Below, in pieces: positions 1 to 8,077 of a stretch of 13,433 nucleotides of DNA. The stretch spans positions 1-13,433 of the forward strand of contig JAKFWE010000430.1 of the NCBI GenBank assembly GCA_021732895.1. Direction: 5' to 3'. Source of the DNA: Allobosea sp. (GTDB taxonomy: Bacteria > Pseudomonadota > Alphaproteobacteria > Rhizobiales > Beijerinckiaceae). The notes under the pieces are model-generated. The model worked only from the letters and a program-made list of their open reading frames with translations. It was not told where the DNA came from and did no database searches. Numbering within the stretch: position 1 is the first letter of the stretch; every line of letters begins with the position of its first letter. The position numbers were made by a program, and so were the translations under genes.

Positions 1-38
1 TTCGTGCTATTGCCACGCCCACGGAAAGGGACGCGACG

Positions 39-721
39 ATGCGGGTCAAGATTTGCGGGCTTTCGACGCCGGAAACGCTGGAGGCGGCGCTCGCGGCGGG
101 CGCCGACATGATAGGGCTGAACTTCCACCCGAGAAGCCCGCGCCATGTCGAGCAGGCCCGCGCCGCCGGGTTGGCCGCCCTTGCGCGAGGGCGGGCGCAG
201 ATCGTCGCGGTGATCGTCGACTGGGACGCGCCACGCGCGGCTGCGCTCGTCGAGGCGGTGGGTCCGGACTGGCTGCAACTCCACGGCTCCGAAACGCCCG
301 ATCAGGTCAGGGCGATCAGGACGGCGACGGGCCGGCCGGTGATGAAGGCGCTGGGCGTCGCCACCGCGGCCGATATCGCCGCCGTCGGCGCCTATCGCGG
401 CGTCGCCGACGGCTTGCTGCTCGACGCCAAGCCGCCGAAGGACGCGGCCTATCCCGGCGGCCATGGCAGCGCCTTCGACTGGGCGCTGTTGCGCGAACTC
501 GACCCGGGCTTGCGCTTCATGCTATCGGGCGGCCTCGATCCGGCGAATGTCGGCGAGGCCATCCGCATCGCGAAGCCTGACGGCGTGGATGTCGCTTCGG
601 GCGTCGAGAGCGCTCCCGGCGTCAAGGACATCGGCCGGATCAGGGACTTCATCGCGGCGGCGCGCGCAGCCGCGCGGGATTTGCACGATGCGCACGATTT
701 CAACGACGAGGCAGGCAGGCG

Positions 722-725
<4 letters not shown>
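39..725 (+). CDS. trpF: phosphoribosylanthranilate isomerase
   Basis: Catalyses the Amadori rearrangement of N-(5-phosphoribosyl)anthranilate to CdRP, the third step of tryptophan synthesis, in the cytoplasm. The 228-residue protein is a complete (beta/alpha)8 barrel of family length. The N-terminal strand VKICGL carries the general-base Cys6, and LLLDAKPP carries the general-acid Asp129. The phosphate-binding loops are SGGLDPANV (163-171) and GVDVASGVE (182-190). The ATG at 39 is chosen because a purine-rich ribosome site, GGAAAGGG at 23-30, precedes it by 8 bases; the frame stays open to the window edge, so a slightly longer start cannot be ruled out. The stop overlaps the trpB start in an ATGA, indicating translational coupling. 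Residues 207-228 form a charged tail beyond the barrel. Identification is firm. Confidence 0.96.
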
Positions 726-1936
<1,211 letters not shown>

Positions 1937-1939
<3 letters not shown>

Positions 1940-1945
1940 GGCTCA
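1937..1945. other. interlocked convergent stop codons of trpB and vapC-like gene
   Basis: The 9-base string TGAGGCTCA contains the trpB stop (TGA, top strand) and the toxin-gene stop (TGA on the bottom strand) with only three bases between them. There is no room for a terminator between the two genes, so each transcript must run into the other gene unless termination occurs inside a coding sequence. Confidence 0.9.
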
Positions 1946-2401
1946 GCGCGGCGGACGCGTCAGCGCATCCGCCAGCAGCGGATGCATCGGCTCGGCGAAG
2001 GGGTTGATGACGGTCACGCCGCGGTGGACGAAACCGTGCTGCATGTCCTCCGAGAGCAGCGCGATGCAGCCGGCTTCGGCCGCCGTGCAGAGAATGAGCG
2101 CATCCCAGAATTGCAGACCGGACCCCGCCGCCAGTTCGATCGCGCCGTGGAAGGTCCGTTCGGTCGTGGCGACGGCTTGCACGCTCGCCAGCCAGTCATC
2201 GCACAGCGCCCGTACCGTCAGGGCCGGCTTCCGGTATTTTCGCGTCAGCACATTGTAAAACTCGCCGACGGCCTGAAGCGGCAGCACGATCCGGTCTGGT
2301 CCGAGCTTTGCCCGAAGCCGTCCGGCCTGTATTTCCCGAACCGGATCGTTCAGGCCTTCGGCGTAGACGAGCATATTGGAATCGAACGCGAACAGCGTCA
2401 T
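1943..2401 (-). CDS. PIN-domain ribonuclease toxin, VapC family
   Basis: Predicted Mg2+-dependent RNase toxin of a type II toxin-antitoxin module; VapC proteins typically cleave tRNA or rRNA. The 152-residue protein spans a single PIN domain. The acidic active-site residues appear in order: Asp7 in AFDSNMLVYA, Glu47 in VGEFYNVL, Asp100 in FWDALILCTA and Asp119 in LLSEDMQHG. The final segment (VTVINPF, 129-135) is the usual last strand. The start codon overlaps the antitoxin stop in an ATGA, so toxin translation is coupled to antitoxin translation. The gene is convergent with trpB. The four acidic residues are intact, so it is probably active. The RNA target cannot be predicted. Confidence 0.9.
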   Translation of the reverse strand: MTLFAFDSNMLVYAEGLNDPVREIQAGRLRAKLGPDRIVLPLQAVGEFYNVLTRKYRKPALTVRALCDDWLASVQAVATTERTFHGAIELAAGSGLQFWDALILCTAAEAGCIALLSEDMQHGFVHRGVTVINPFAEPMHPLLADALTRPPR

Positions 2402-2643
2402 TCATACATGTCCTCGCGCGTCGCGCGCGGCAGGTTCTGCGCAGTCTGGCTTTCCAGGCGACGGGTCAGCGCGTCAAAAGCGCGTTGCCGTCGCAGCGCC
2501 GCATGATCGACTTCGATGACCGGCACGAGCTTTATCGTCGGCTTCCCCCGCGATGTCACGACCACCTCCTCGCCGCTTTCGACGAGCTTCATCAGCTTCG
2601 AGAACTCGCGGTTGGCCTGCGCGGCGGACACCGTCTTCGTCAT
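2398..2643 (-). CDS. type II antitoxin, Phd/YefM family
   Basis: Small antitoxin of 81 residues that should bind and inhibit the PIN toxin and repress its own promoter. The N-terminal part, SAAQANREFSKLM followed by GEEVVVTSRGKPTIKLVPV, is the typical Phd/YefM DNA-binding and dimerisation fold. The charged C-terminal third (ALTRRLESQTAQNLPRA) would be the disordered toxin-wrapping segment. The ATG at 2643 is chosen over an in-frame GTG at 2670 because the GTG lies inside the operator palindrome and because Phd proteins start close to the SAAQAN motif. Classical VapC partners are often AbrB- or ribbon-helix-helix-type VapB proteins; Phd-type partners of PIN toxins are also known, so the pairing is a recognised mixture. 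Confidence 0.88.
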   Translation of the reverse strand: MTKTVSAAQANREFSKLMKLVESGEEVVVTSRGKPTIKLVPVIEVDHAALRRQRAFDALTRRLESQTAQNLPRATREDMYE

Positions 2644-2657
2644 GCGCGTCTCTTGAA

Positions 2658-2673
2658 GTAGTGATGTCACTAC
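2658..2673. promoter_or_regulatory. palindromic operator of the toxin-antitoxin module
   Basis: GTAGTGA-TG-TCACTAC is a perfect 7-bp inverted repeat with a 2-bp centre, lying 15-30 bases upstream of the antitoxin start. Position and symmetry fit the autoregulatory operator to which Phd/YefM antitoxins bind. Binding itself is inferred. Confidence 0.65.
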
Positions 2674-2699
2674 CTAGAGGGTCGCGTGACGCCGCGCAA
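2671..2699 (-). promoter_or_regulatory. possible promoter of the toxin-antitoxin genes
   Basis: On the bottom strand TTGCGC (2699-2694) is followed after 17 bases by TAGGTA (2676-2671). Both are weak matches to sigma70 elements, but the spacing is ideal and the -10 overlaps the palindromic operator, which would suit autorepression. Treat as tentative. Confidence 0.3.
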
Positions 2700-2712
2700 G
2701 CGATGGGCGCTC

Positions 2713-3408
2713 TCACACGAAGCCGCAGCGCGCCCGCATCTCCGCATGCCTCTCCGCGCCGAGATGCGCCAGCAGCGCGCGGGCAGCCTCCGGGTTCGCT
2801 GACGCCGTCACCACGCCGGCCGTGTAGAGCGTCGTCAGGTCGCAGCCCGGCGGCAGCGGCGCCACCAGGGTGACGCCCGGCGTCGCGAGGATTTCCGTGA
2901 CCTGCGTGCAGCCGATCGGGTTCGGCTCCGCCGCCTGCGCGAGCGCGGCCATCGCCGTCGCCCCGTTAGGAAAAGCCCGCAGCCGGCCGCGCAGGCGCTC
3001 CGCAAGCCCGAGCTTCTCGATGACGCGCGCGAAATGGATGCCGGCCGTCGCCTGCTCGGGATCCGGGAAATAGATCGCCCCGGCGCCGGAGAGCGCGGCG
3101 GTCAGGCCGGCGGCGTCGGCGACGGCCGGAGCCCGCTCTCCCTCGCGGACCGCGATGGCGGTCTCGACGCCGCCGAGATCGGTCAGCGTCCCGGCGCGCA
3201 CCACGCCTTCGCCGACGAGCGCCGCGAGCACGGCGGCGGTCAGGATCACGACATCGGTCGGGTGGCCGGCGGCGAGCCTGGCGCGCATCGCACCGACGGC
3301 TCCGAAGGTCGCGTCAAGTCTGACGCCGCTTCCCCTCGTGAAATCCGCTTCGAGTGCGCGGACGAGCCCCTGCGCGGCGCCGCCGCTGAGGATGCTGAGT
3401 GTCGTCAA
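2713..3408 (-). CDS. ModA-like substrate-binding domain protein without signal peptide
   Basis: The 231-residue protein resembles the type II periplasmic binding fold of the molybdate-binding ModA family (SBP_bac_11): it opens with a strand plus LSILSGGAAQGLVRAL, then has HPTDVVILTA (about 55-64), an IYFPDPEQATAGIHFARV hinge-like segment, and GCTQVTEI near the C-terminal lobe. The proposed start is a TTG at 3408, preceded by GGAG with 7 bases of spacing and lying 4 bases after the stop of the molybdopterin subunit. The mature fold begins immediately, and even the longest upstream extension shows no hydrophobic signal sequence. It therefore appears cytoplasmic, which is odd for this family. 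No matching ABC permease lies beside it. Its role with the Mo-hydroxylase (molybdate or metabolite binding, or sensing) is unknown. Confidence 0.75.
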   Translation of the reverse strand: MTTLSILSGGAAQGLVRALEADFTRGSGVRLDATFGAVGAMRARLAAGHPTDVVILTAAVLAALVGEGVVRAGTLTDLGGVETAIAVREGERAPAVADAAGLTAALSGAGAIYFPDPEQATAGIHFARVIEKLGLAERLRGRLRAFPNGATAMAALAQAAEPNPIGCTQVTEILATPGVTLVAPLPPGCDLTTLYTAGVVTASANPEAARALLAHLGAERHAEMRARCGFV

Positions 3409-3412
3409 GGCC

Positions 3413-5536
3413 CTACTCCATGGCTGCGATGATGCGCTCGCGCGTGATCGGCGTCTGCCGCACGCGGACGCCGAGCGCCGCATGAACGGCGTTGGCGAGC
3501 GCGGCCGCCGTCGGCCCCTGCGCCGCCTCGCCGGCGCCGAGGGGGGCGAGTTCGGCGCGCGGCATGACCGCGACCTCGACCTGCGGAACCTCGCTGAAGC
3601 GCAGGATCGGGTAGCTCTCCCAGGAAACGCTGGTCACCGCCTCGCGGTTGAAGCCGATCGCCTCCTTCAGCGCCCAGCTCACCGCCTGGATCGCGCCGCC
3701 CTCGATCTGGTTGATAACGCCGTCGGGGTTGATCGCCTCGCCGACATCGACCGCGATCCAGAGCCGCGTGGCGCGCGGATCGCGGGTGACGTCGATCTCG
3801 GCCACGACGGCGCACCAAGCCCCGGTATCCTTGTATCGCGCCAGGGCCAGCCCGCGGCCGCGGCCCTCCGCGCGTGCCGCCGTCCCCCAGCCCGCCATCG
3901 CCGCGGCCTGCTTCAGCACGTCGCGCGCCCGCTCGTCCGCGAGATGGCGCAGCCGGAAGGCGAGCGGGTCCTCTCCGCGTTCCGCAGCGAGTTCGTCCAT
4001 CATCGATTCGATGGCGAAGACGTTGCCGATGGCCCCCAGCGAGCGCATGGCGGAGGTGCGCAGCGGCATCTCCAGAACCCGGTTCTTGACGATGCGCCAG
4101 GCCGGAAAGTCGTAGAGCGGCAGGGCGTTGCGCTGCGCGCCGCCACCCCCGGCCAGCGGCGGATCCTGCGCGATGTAGCGCGGGAACGGGGTCTCCAGAT
4201 CGAAGGCGGCGAGCAGGGCCGGCGTCGCCGCCCGGCCCGGCCGGCCGACATGGCCGTTGCTCCAGATCTCGTGACGCCAGCCGGCGATCTCGCCCGCTTC
4301 CGTCAGGTCCACGGCGATCTCGACCGCCATCGCCGCCCCCATCGGCGAGGCCGCGAGTTCGTCGGCGCGCGACCAGCGCAGCCTGACCGGCCGGCCCGCG
4401 ACGGCGCGCGCCAGCAGGCAGGCGTCGAGCGCGGCGTCATCGGCCCCGTTATGGCCGTAGCACCCGGCCCCCTCGGCATGGGCGACCGCGATCGCGTCCT
4501 CCGGCAGGCCGAAGACGAGGGCGAGATCGGCCCGCAGGTTGAACACGCCCTGGCTGTGGCTGATCACATCAAGCGCTCCGTCCCGCCAGGTCGCGATGGC
4601 GCAGGAGGGTCCGATCGAGGCATGCGCGAGGAAGGGCTTTTCGTAGAGGCGTGTGAGGGTGCGGGCCGTGCTTGGCGCATGCGCCGCGCCGCGCTCGTCG
4701 ACGATCGAGGTCTCGGCGGGCTGCGCCTTCAGCCAGCCGGCGAGGTCATGCTCTTCGGGCAGCGGGAAGCCGCCGCTCCAGCGCGTCGCGCCGGCCAGCC
4801 GCGCCAGCGCCGCCTCGGCCGCGATCTCGGTGTCGCAGACAACTCCCGTGAAGCTGCCGTCGCGGACCACCGCGACGAGGCCCGGTATTCCGGACATCGC
4901 CGCCTCGTCGAGGCTCTCTATCCTCGCCCCCGGCCGCGGCGGTCGCAACACGCGCCCGTGCAGCATGCCGGGCAGGACGAGATCGTGGATGAAGGGCCGT
5001 GTCGCGAAGACCTTGCCGGGAATGTCGATGCGCGGCGTCGGGCGCCCGGCGAGCTTGCGCAGATGAGCCGGCTTGGCCCGGGTCGCCGGGTTGGCCGGGC
5101 GCTCGAGGCTGACGCGCCCGGCCAGCTCCCAATAGCTCGTGGCGAGATTGCCCGGCCCGGTGATGACGCCGTCCTCGACGTTCAGCGTCTCGGGCGCGAC
5201 CGAGAACTCGCGCGCCGCCTCCGCCAGGAACAGCGCGCGCGCCTCGGCCGCGACCTGACGAACCGAGCGTCCGCAGTCGGAGACCGAGAGGGAGCCGGAG
5301 GTCACGCCCTCGTTCGGGCTCGTCTTGGTGCCGGCCGCCACCAGCCGGACGCGGCCGATGGCGATGTCGAGCTCGTCGGCGCAGATCTGCGCCAGCGCGG
5401 TGAGGATGCCCTGGCCGATCTCGACCTTGCCGGGCGTCAGCGTGACATGGCCCTGCGCCGAGACGCTGAGCCAGCGCGACAGCACCGGCGTCACCGCGAG
5501 GCCGGCCGGCGGCGCGGAGGTCGAGGCCGCGCTCAT
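3413..5536 (-). CDS. xanthine dehydrogenase family oxidoreductase, molybdopterin-binding subunit
   Basis: Large subunit (707 residues) of a two-subunit Mo hydroxylase, which inserts water-derived oxygen next to a ring nitrogen or into an aldehyde. It begins GKVEIGQGILTALAQICADE (36-55), the order seen in NicB (nicotinate dehydrogenase) and IorB (isoquinoline 1-oxidoreductase) types, and not in classical XDH. Cofactor segments are GQG (41-43), GAGCYGHNGADDAALDA (356-372), LRTSAMRSLGAIGNVFAIE (492-510) and IEGGAIQ (611-617). LGAGE ends in the likely catalytic Glu670. There is no Tat signal and no CXXCH haem motif, so unlike full-length NicB it lacks a cytochrome tail and should be cytoplasmic. 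Its start overlaps the small-subunit stop (ATGA). The family is secure; the substrate is not. Confidence 0.9.
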   Translation of the reverse strand: MSAASTSAPPAGLAVTPVLSRWLSVSAQGHVTLTPGKVEIGQGILTALAQICADELDIAIGRVRLVAAGTKTSPNEGVTSGSLSVSDCGRSVRQVAAEARALFLAEAAREFSVAPETLNVEDGVITGPGNLATSYWELAGRVSLERPANPATRAKPAHLRKLAGRPTPRIDIPGKVFATRPFIHDLVLPGMLHGRVLRPPRPGARIESLDEAAMSGIPGLVAVVRDGSFTGVVCDTEIAAEAALARLAGATRWSGGFPLPEEHDLAGWLKAQPAETSIVDERGAAHAPSTARTLTRLYEKPFLAHASIGPSCAIATWRDGALDVISHSQGVFNLRADLALVFGLPEDAIAVAHAEGAGCYGHNGADDAALDACLLARAVAGRPVRLRWSRADELAASPMGAAMAVEIAVDLTEAGEIAGWRHEIWSNGHVGRPGRAATPALLAAFDLETPFPRYIAQDPPLAGGGGAQRNALPLYDFPAWRIVKNRVLEMPLRTSAMRSLGAIGNVFAIESMMDELAAERGEDPLAFRLRHLADERARDVLKQAAAMAGWGTAARAEGRGRGLALARYKDTGAWCAVVAEIDVTRDPRATRLWIAVDVGEAINPDGVINQIEGGAIQAVSWALKEAIGFNREAVTSVSWESYPILRFSEVPQVEVAVMPRAELAPLGAGEAAQGPTAAALANAVHAALGVRVRQTPITRERIIAAME

Positions 5537-6012
5537 GCGGCGGCGTCTCGCATCGCGACGGCGGCCCGCCTGACGGCGCGCACGATGCGGTTATGCGCCC
5601 CGCAGCGGCACAGATGCGGATCGAGCGCGGCGCGGATCGCGGCCTCGTCCGGGTCGCTATCGCGCGCCAGCAGGGCCGCCGCGCTGATCATGATCCCGGA
5701 GATGCAGTAGCCGCACTGCATCGCCTGCTCGGCGATCAGCGCGGTCTGGATCGGGTGCGGCGCGCCTTCCGTGCCGAGCCCCTCGGCCGTGACCACGGCT
5801 TTTCCGTCGAGCGACCAGAGCGGCGTCGTGCAGGCCGGGACCGGCTGTCCGTCGACCAGCACGCGGCAGCTTCCGCACAGCCCCTCGCCGCAGCCGAAGC
5901 GCGTGCCCATCAGGCCGAGTTCGCCGCGCAGCACGTCGAGCAGCATGGTCCCGGCCGGGGCCGAGACAGGTCGCGCGCAGCCATTCACCGTCAGGTTCGT
6001 GGCCGCGCGCAT
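5533..6012 (-). CDS. [2Fe-2S] iron-sulfur subunit of xanthine dehydrogenase family enzyme
   Basis: Electron-transfer subunit (159 residues) that carries electrons from the molybdenum site to the acceptor. Two clusters are fully encoded: the plant-ferredoxin type with Cys41, 46, 49 and 61 (FGCGEGLCGSC ... PAC), and the helical type with Cys100, 103, 135 and 137 (QCGYC ... CRC). The length matches NicA- and IorA-type small subunits. The ATG at 6012 is used because the ferredoxin fold starts right after it (TNLTVNG) and it lies 5 bases behind the stop of the upstream binding protein; a longer in-frame start at 6060 would overlap that gene and add an unrelated 16-residue leader. The eight cysteines are all present. 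No FAD-binding middle subunit gene is found nearby. Confidence 0.93.
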   Translation of the reverse strand: MRAATNLTVNGCARPVSAPAGTMLLDVLRGELGLMGTRFGCGEGLCGSCRVLVDGQPVPACTTPLWSLDGKAVVTAEGLGTEGAPHPIQTALIAEQAMQCGYCISGIMISAAALLARDSDPDEAAIRAALDPHLCRCGAHNRIVRAVRRAAVAMRDAAA

Positions 6013-6017
6013 CTGCT

Positions 6018-7004
6018 TCAGTTGGCCTTGATGCCGGCGGCTTCGATCACCCTGGCCCATTTTGCGATGTCGGCCCTGATGAAATCGCCGAACTGCGCCG
6101 GGTTCATGTCCATGGCCAGCGTGCCCTGCCTGGCGTAGGCGGCCACGACCTCCGGCTTCGCCTGGATCTTTCGAATCTCGGCGTTGAGCCTGTCGATCAC
6201 CGGCTGCGGCGTCCCGGCCGGCGCCATCAGGCCGAGCCAGATCGTCGCGACGTAGTCCTTGAGCCCGGCCTCGGCCGCGGTCGGCACGTCCGGCATCAGC
6301 GGCGAACGTTTCGCGCCGGTGGTCGCCAGCGCCCGGACCTGCCCGGCCGCGACTGTGGGGGCCATGGTGGTGACGGAGTCGATCATCATCTGGACGAAGC
6401 CGCCGATGACGTTGGTGCGCGCCTCGCCGCTGCCGCGATGGGGCACATGCACGATATCGACCCCGGCCAGCGACTTGAAGCTCTCGCCGGCGAGGTGATA
6501 GGGCGTGCCCGCGCCGGACGAGGCGTAGTTGAGCGCCTTCGGCCTGGCCTTCGCCAGCGCGATGAATTCGCCCAGCGTCTTCGCCTCGACGGAAGGGTGG
6601 ATGGCGACGACGAGGTCGGCCTCGTTGATCGGCGCGATCGGCACGAGATCGCGCGTCAGGCTGTAGGCCTTGTTGGGGATCAGCGTCTCGTTGGCGGTGT
6701 GGGTGTTCGACATCAGCAGCAGCGTGTAGCCGTCGGGCGCGGCGCGCGCCGCCTCGACCGTGCCGATGACCGCCCCGGCGCCCGGCTTGTTCTCGACGAC
6801 GAAGGACTGCCTGAGCGCGTCCGACAGCTGCTGGCCGATGCTGCGGGCGTAGATGTCGGCCGGGCCGCCCGCGCCGAACGGCACGATGATCTTCACCGGC
6901 TTCTCCGGATAGGACTGCGCCGACGCGGAGACCGACAGGGCGGCGCAGAATGCGAGACCCAGATACAGGGCTCCTCGCCGGGGCAGGGCTCGTCTCAGTC
7001 GCAT
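6018..7004 (-). CDS. tripartite tricarboxylate transporter (Bug family) substrate-binding protein
   Basis: Periplasmic binding protein of 328 residues, the normal Bug length. A signal peptide is evident: basic MRLRRALPRR, a hydrophobic stretch to about residue 25, and an ASA cleavage site before Gln30. The mature part opens YPEKPVKIIVPFGAGGPADI, a Bug hallmark, and continues with VVENKPGAG and a PHRGSGEA segment that is normally in the ligand-binding region. Bug proteins bind carboxylates such as citrate, nicotinate or aromatic acids. The ATG at 7004 has a strong GGAGG five bases upstream. No membrane partners (TctA or TctB) are in the window, so this is an orphan receptor here, as is common in Burkholderiales and Hyphomicrobiales. 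Its place just ahead of the hydroxylase subunits suggests it delivers or senses their substrate. Confidence 0.93.
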   Translation of the reverse strand: MRLRRALPRRGALYLGLAFCAALSVSASAQSYPEKPVKIIVPFGAGGPADIYARSIGQQLSDALRQSFVVENKPGAGAVIGTVEAARAAPDGYTLLLMSNTHTANETLIPNKAYSLTRDLVPIAPINEADLVVAIHPSVEAKTLGEFIALAKARPKALNYASSGAGTPYHLAGESFKSLAGVDIVHVPHRGSGEARTNVIGGFVQMMIDSVTTMAPTVAAGQVRALATTGAKRSPLMPDVPTAAEAGLKDYVATIWLGLMAPAGTPQPVIDRLNAEIRKIQAKPEVVAAYARQGTLAMDMNPAQFGDFIRADIAKWARVIEAAGIKAN

Positions 7005-7036
7005 GTCGTCCTCCGCATGTGTTCCTCCCGCGATCG

Positions 7037-7050
7037 GCCGCTGCTGCGGC
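7037..7050. other. small GC hairpin between FAH-family and Bug genes
   Basis: GCCGC-TGCT-GCGGC gives a perfect 5-bp stem with a 4-base loop in the 52-base gap between the two genes. There is no T-tract, so it is not a convincing terminator; it could be a small processing or stabilising stem, or chance in GC-rich DNA. Confidence 0.25.
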
Positions 7051-7056
7051 GCTTGT

Positions 7057-7947
7057 TCAGGCCACCTGGTTCTCGAGCACGCCGATCGGATCGATCTCGA
7101 TGCGCACGACATCGCCCTTGACCAGGAATTTCGGAGGTTTGAAGCCGATGCCGACGCCGACCGGCGTGCCGGTCGCGATCAGGTCGCCGGGTTCGAGCGT
7201 GATGCAGGACGAGATCGTCGCGATCAGCGTCGGCACGTCGAAGATCAGGTCCGCGACCATGGCGTCCTGACGCAGTTCGCCGTTGACCCAGGTGCGCAGC
7301 CGCAGCCTGCCGACGTCCCGAACCTGGTCGGCGGTCAGCACGGCCGGTCCCATCGGGCAGAAGCCGTCGATGCTCTTTCCGAGCAGCCATTGCCGGTGCT
7401 TCTGCTGGAGATGGCGCGAGGTCACGTCGTTGATGATGGTGTAGCCGAAGACATGGTCCATCGCCCGCTCAGTCGGAATGTCGCGCCCTCCGGTCCCGAT
7501 CACCACGGTCAGCTCGCCCTCGTAATCGACCGAATTCGTGCGGTCGAGATGGCCGGGTATGGCTGCGCCGGGGCCGATCACGGCGCTGGGCGCCTTGGTG
7601 AAGACGACAGGCGCCTCCGGCACGATCTCCTTGGCCGAGCCGTCGAAACCGCTGGTGGCGAACTCGCGGGCGTGCTCGTGGTAGTTCTTGCCGACGCAGA
7701 AGACGTTGCGCGCCGGGCGCGGGAACGGCGCGAGAAGGGTGATTCCGGCGAGCGGCAGGCGCGGCGCCTGCGCAGCCCAATTGGTCAACCGAACGAGCGC
7801 GTCAGGACCGAGCGCGCAGCAGGCCGCCATGGTGGCCGACGCACCCTCGACCTGCGAGAGGTCGGCGACCGACGCTCCGTCCAACACGCCAAGCCTGTCA
7901 ATTTCTTCATTTTTATCAACGTTTTGTCTGAACGTCACGAGATTCAT
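7057..7947 (-). CDS. fumarylacetoacetate hydrolase (FAH) family protein
   Basis: A 296-residue enzyme of the FAH superfamily, whose members hydrolyse, decarboxylate or isomerise oxo-acids in catabolism of aromatic compounds. The catalytic domain runs from about residue 75. Visible motifs are VGKNYHEHA (85-93), the metal-binding DYEGELTVVIG with Glu143 and Glu145, INDVTSR (172-178), GKSIDGFCPMGP (190-201) and the GDLIATGTPVGVG loop (254-266). The ATG at 7947 starts an N-terminal domain typical of the family. Only a weak AGAG lies upstream. It is the first gene of the five-gene unit and sits behind a promoter overlapped by a putative GntR operator. The likely substrate is an acylpyruvate or hydroxy-muconate-type ring-cleavage product, but this is inference. 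The exact reaction (hydrolase, hydratase or isomerase) cannot be assigned. Confidence 0.9.
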   Translation of the reverse strand: MNLVTFRQNVDKNEEIDRLGVLDGASVADLSQVEGASATMAACCALGPDALVRLTNWAAQAPRLPLAGITLLAPFPRPARNVFCVGKNYHEHAREFATSGFDGSAKEIVPEAPVVFTKAPSAVIGPGAAIPGHLDRTNSVDYEGELTVVIGTGGRDIPTERAMDHVFGYTIINDVTSRHLQQKHRQWLLGKSIDGFCPMGPAVLTADQVRDVGRLRLRTWVNGELRQDAMVADLIFDVPTLIATISSCITLEPGDLIATGTPVGVGIGFKPPKFLVKGDVVRIEIDPIGVLENQVA

Positions 7948-7992
7948 GGGTCGAACTCTGGCTAGTGGCGGCGGCAGGCGAGCAGAGCCCGA

Positions 7993-8022
7993 ACGCTAGT
8001 TCATCCAGCGGAAATCTGTCAA
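7993..8022 (-). promoter_or_regulatory. likely promoter of the FAH / Mo-hydroxylase operon
   Basis: On the bottom strand a perfect -35 TTGACA (8022-8017) is followed after 18 bases by TAGCGT (7998-7993), or after 17 by CTAGCG. It points at the FAH-family start at 7947. The -35 is embedded in a TTGGTTGACAG copy of the putative GntR operator, so bound repressor would cover it. Confidence 0.5.
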
Positions 8023-8027
8023 CCAAA
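8015..8027 (-). promoter_or_regulatory. putative GntR operator, site 1 (half-conserved)
   Basis: The bottom strand reads TTTGGTTGACAG. The left half matches TTGGT exactly and the right half keeps only part of ACCAA. It shares TTGGTTGACAG with the site in front of the ABC operon and fuses the operator with a -35 hexamer. Confidence 0.5.
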
Positions 8028-8044
8028 GGCGCCACAAGTCGGGT

Positions 8045-8058
8045 TTTGGTTGACCAAT
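8045..8058. promoter_or_regulatory. putative GntR operator, site 2 (palindromic)
   Basis: TTGGT-TG-ACCAA (8046-8057) is a perfect 5-bp inverted repeat with a 2-bp centre, fitting the GT-Nx-AC form of GntR-family operators. Its centre lies 31 bp from that of site 1, about three helical turns, between the GntR stop and the operon promoter. Confidence 0.6.
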
Positions 8059-8077
8059 CGGTCCGGCCCGGCCCGCA

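Noticed and set aside
1..38. End of a gene upstream of trpF
   Set aside because: Only 38 bases are available and no frame shows a recognisable protein end. Apart from the ribosome site for trpF nothing can be assigned.
2004..2661. Overlapping open frames on the top strand opposite the toxin-antitoxin pair
   Set aside because: The bottom-strand products match PIN and Phd families with correct overlaps; the top-strand products show no domain.
3155..5710. 851-residue open frame on the top strand
   Set aside because: It lies antisense to the molybdopterin subunit gene, which has clear family motifs. The translated product is low-complexity Arg/Ala/Gly-rich text typical of a GC-rich shadow frame.
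7003..7965. 320-residue open frame on the top strand
   Set aside because: It is antisense to the FAH-family gene, whose metal-binding and GTP-loop motifs are intact.
8018..8054. Rho-independent terminator after the GntR gene
   Set aside because: The 10-bp inverted repeat has a 17-base loop, is not GC-rich and lacks a T-run. Its arms match the operator motif found elsewhere, so operator sites explain it better.
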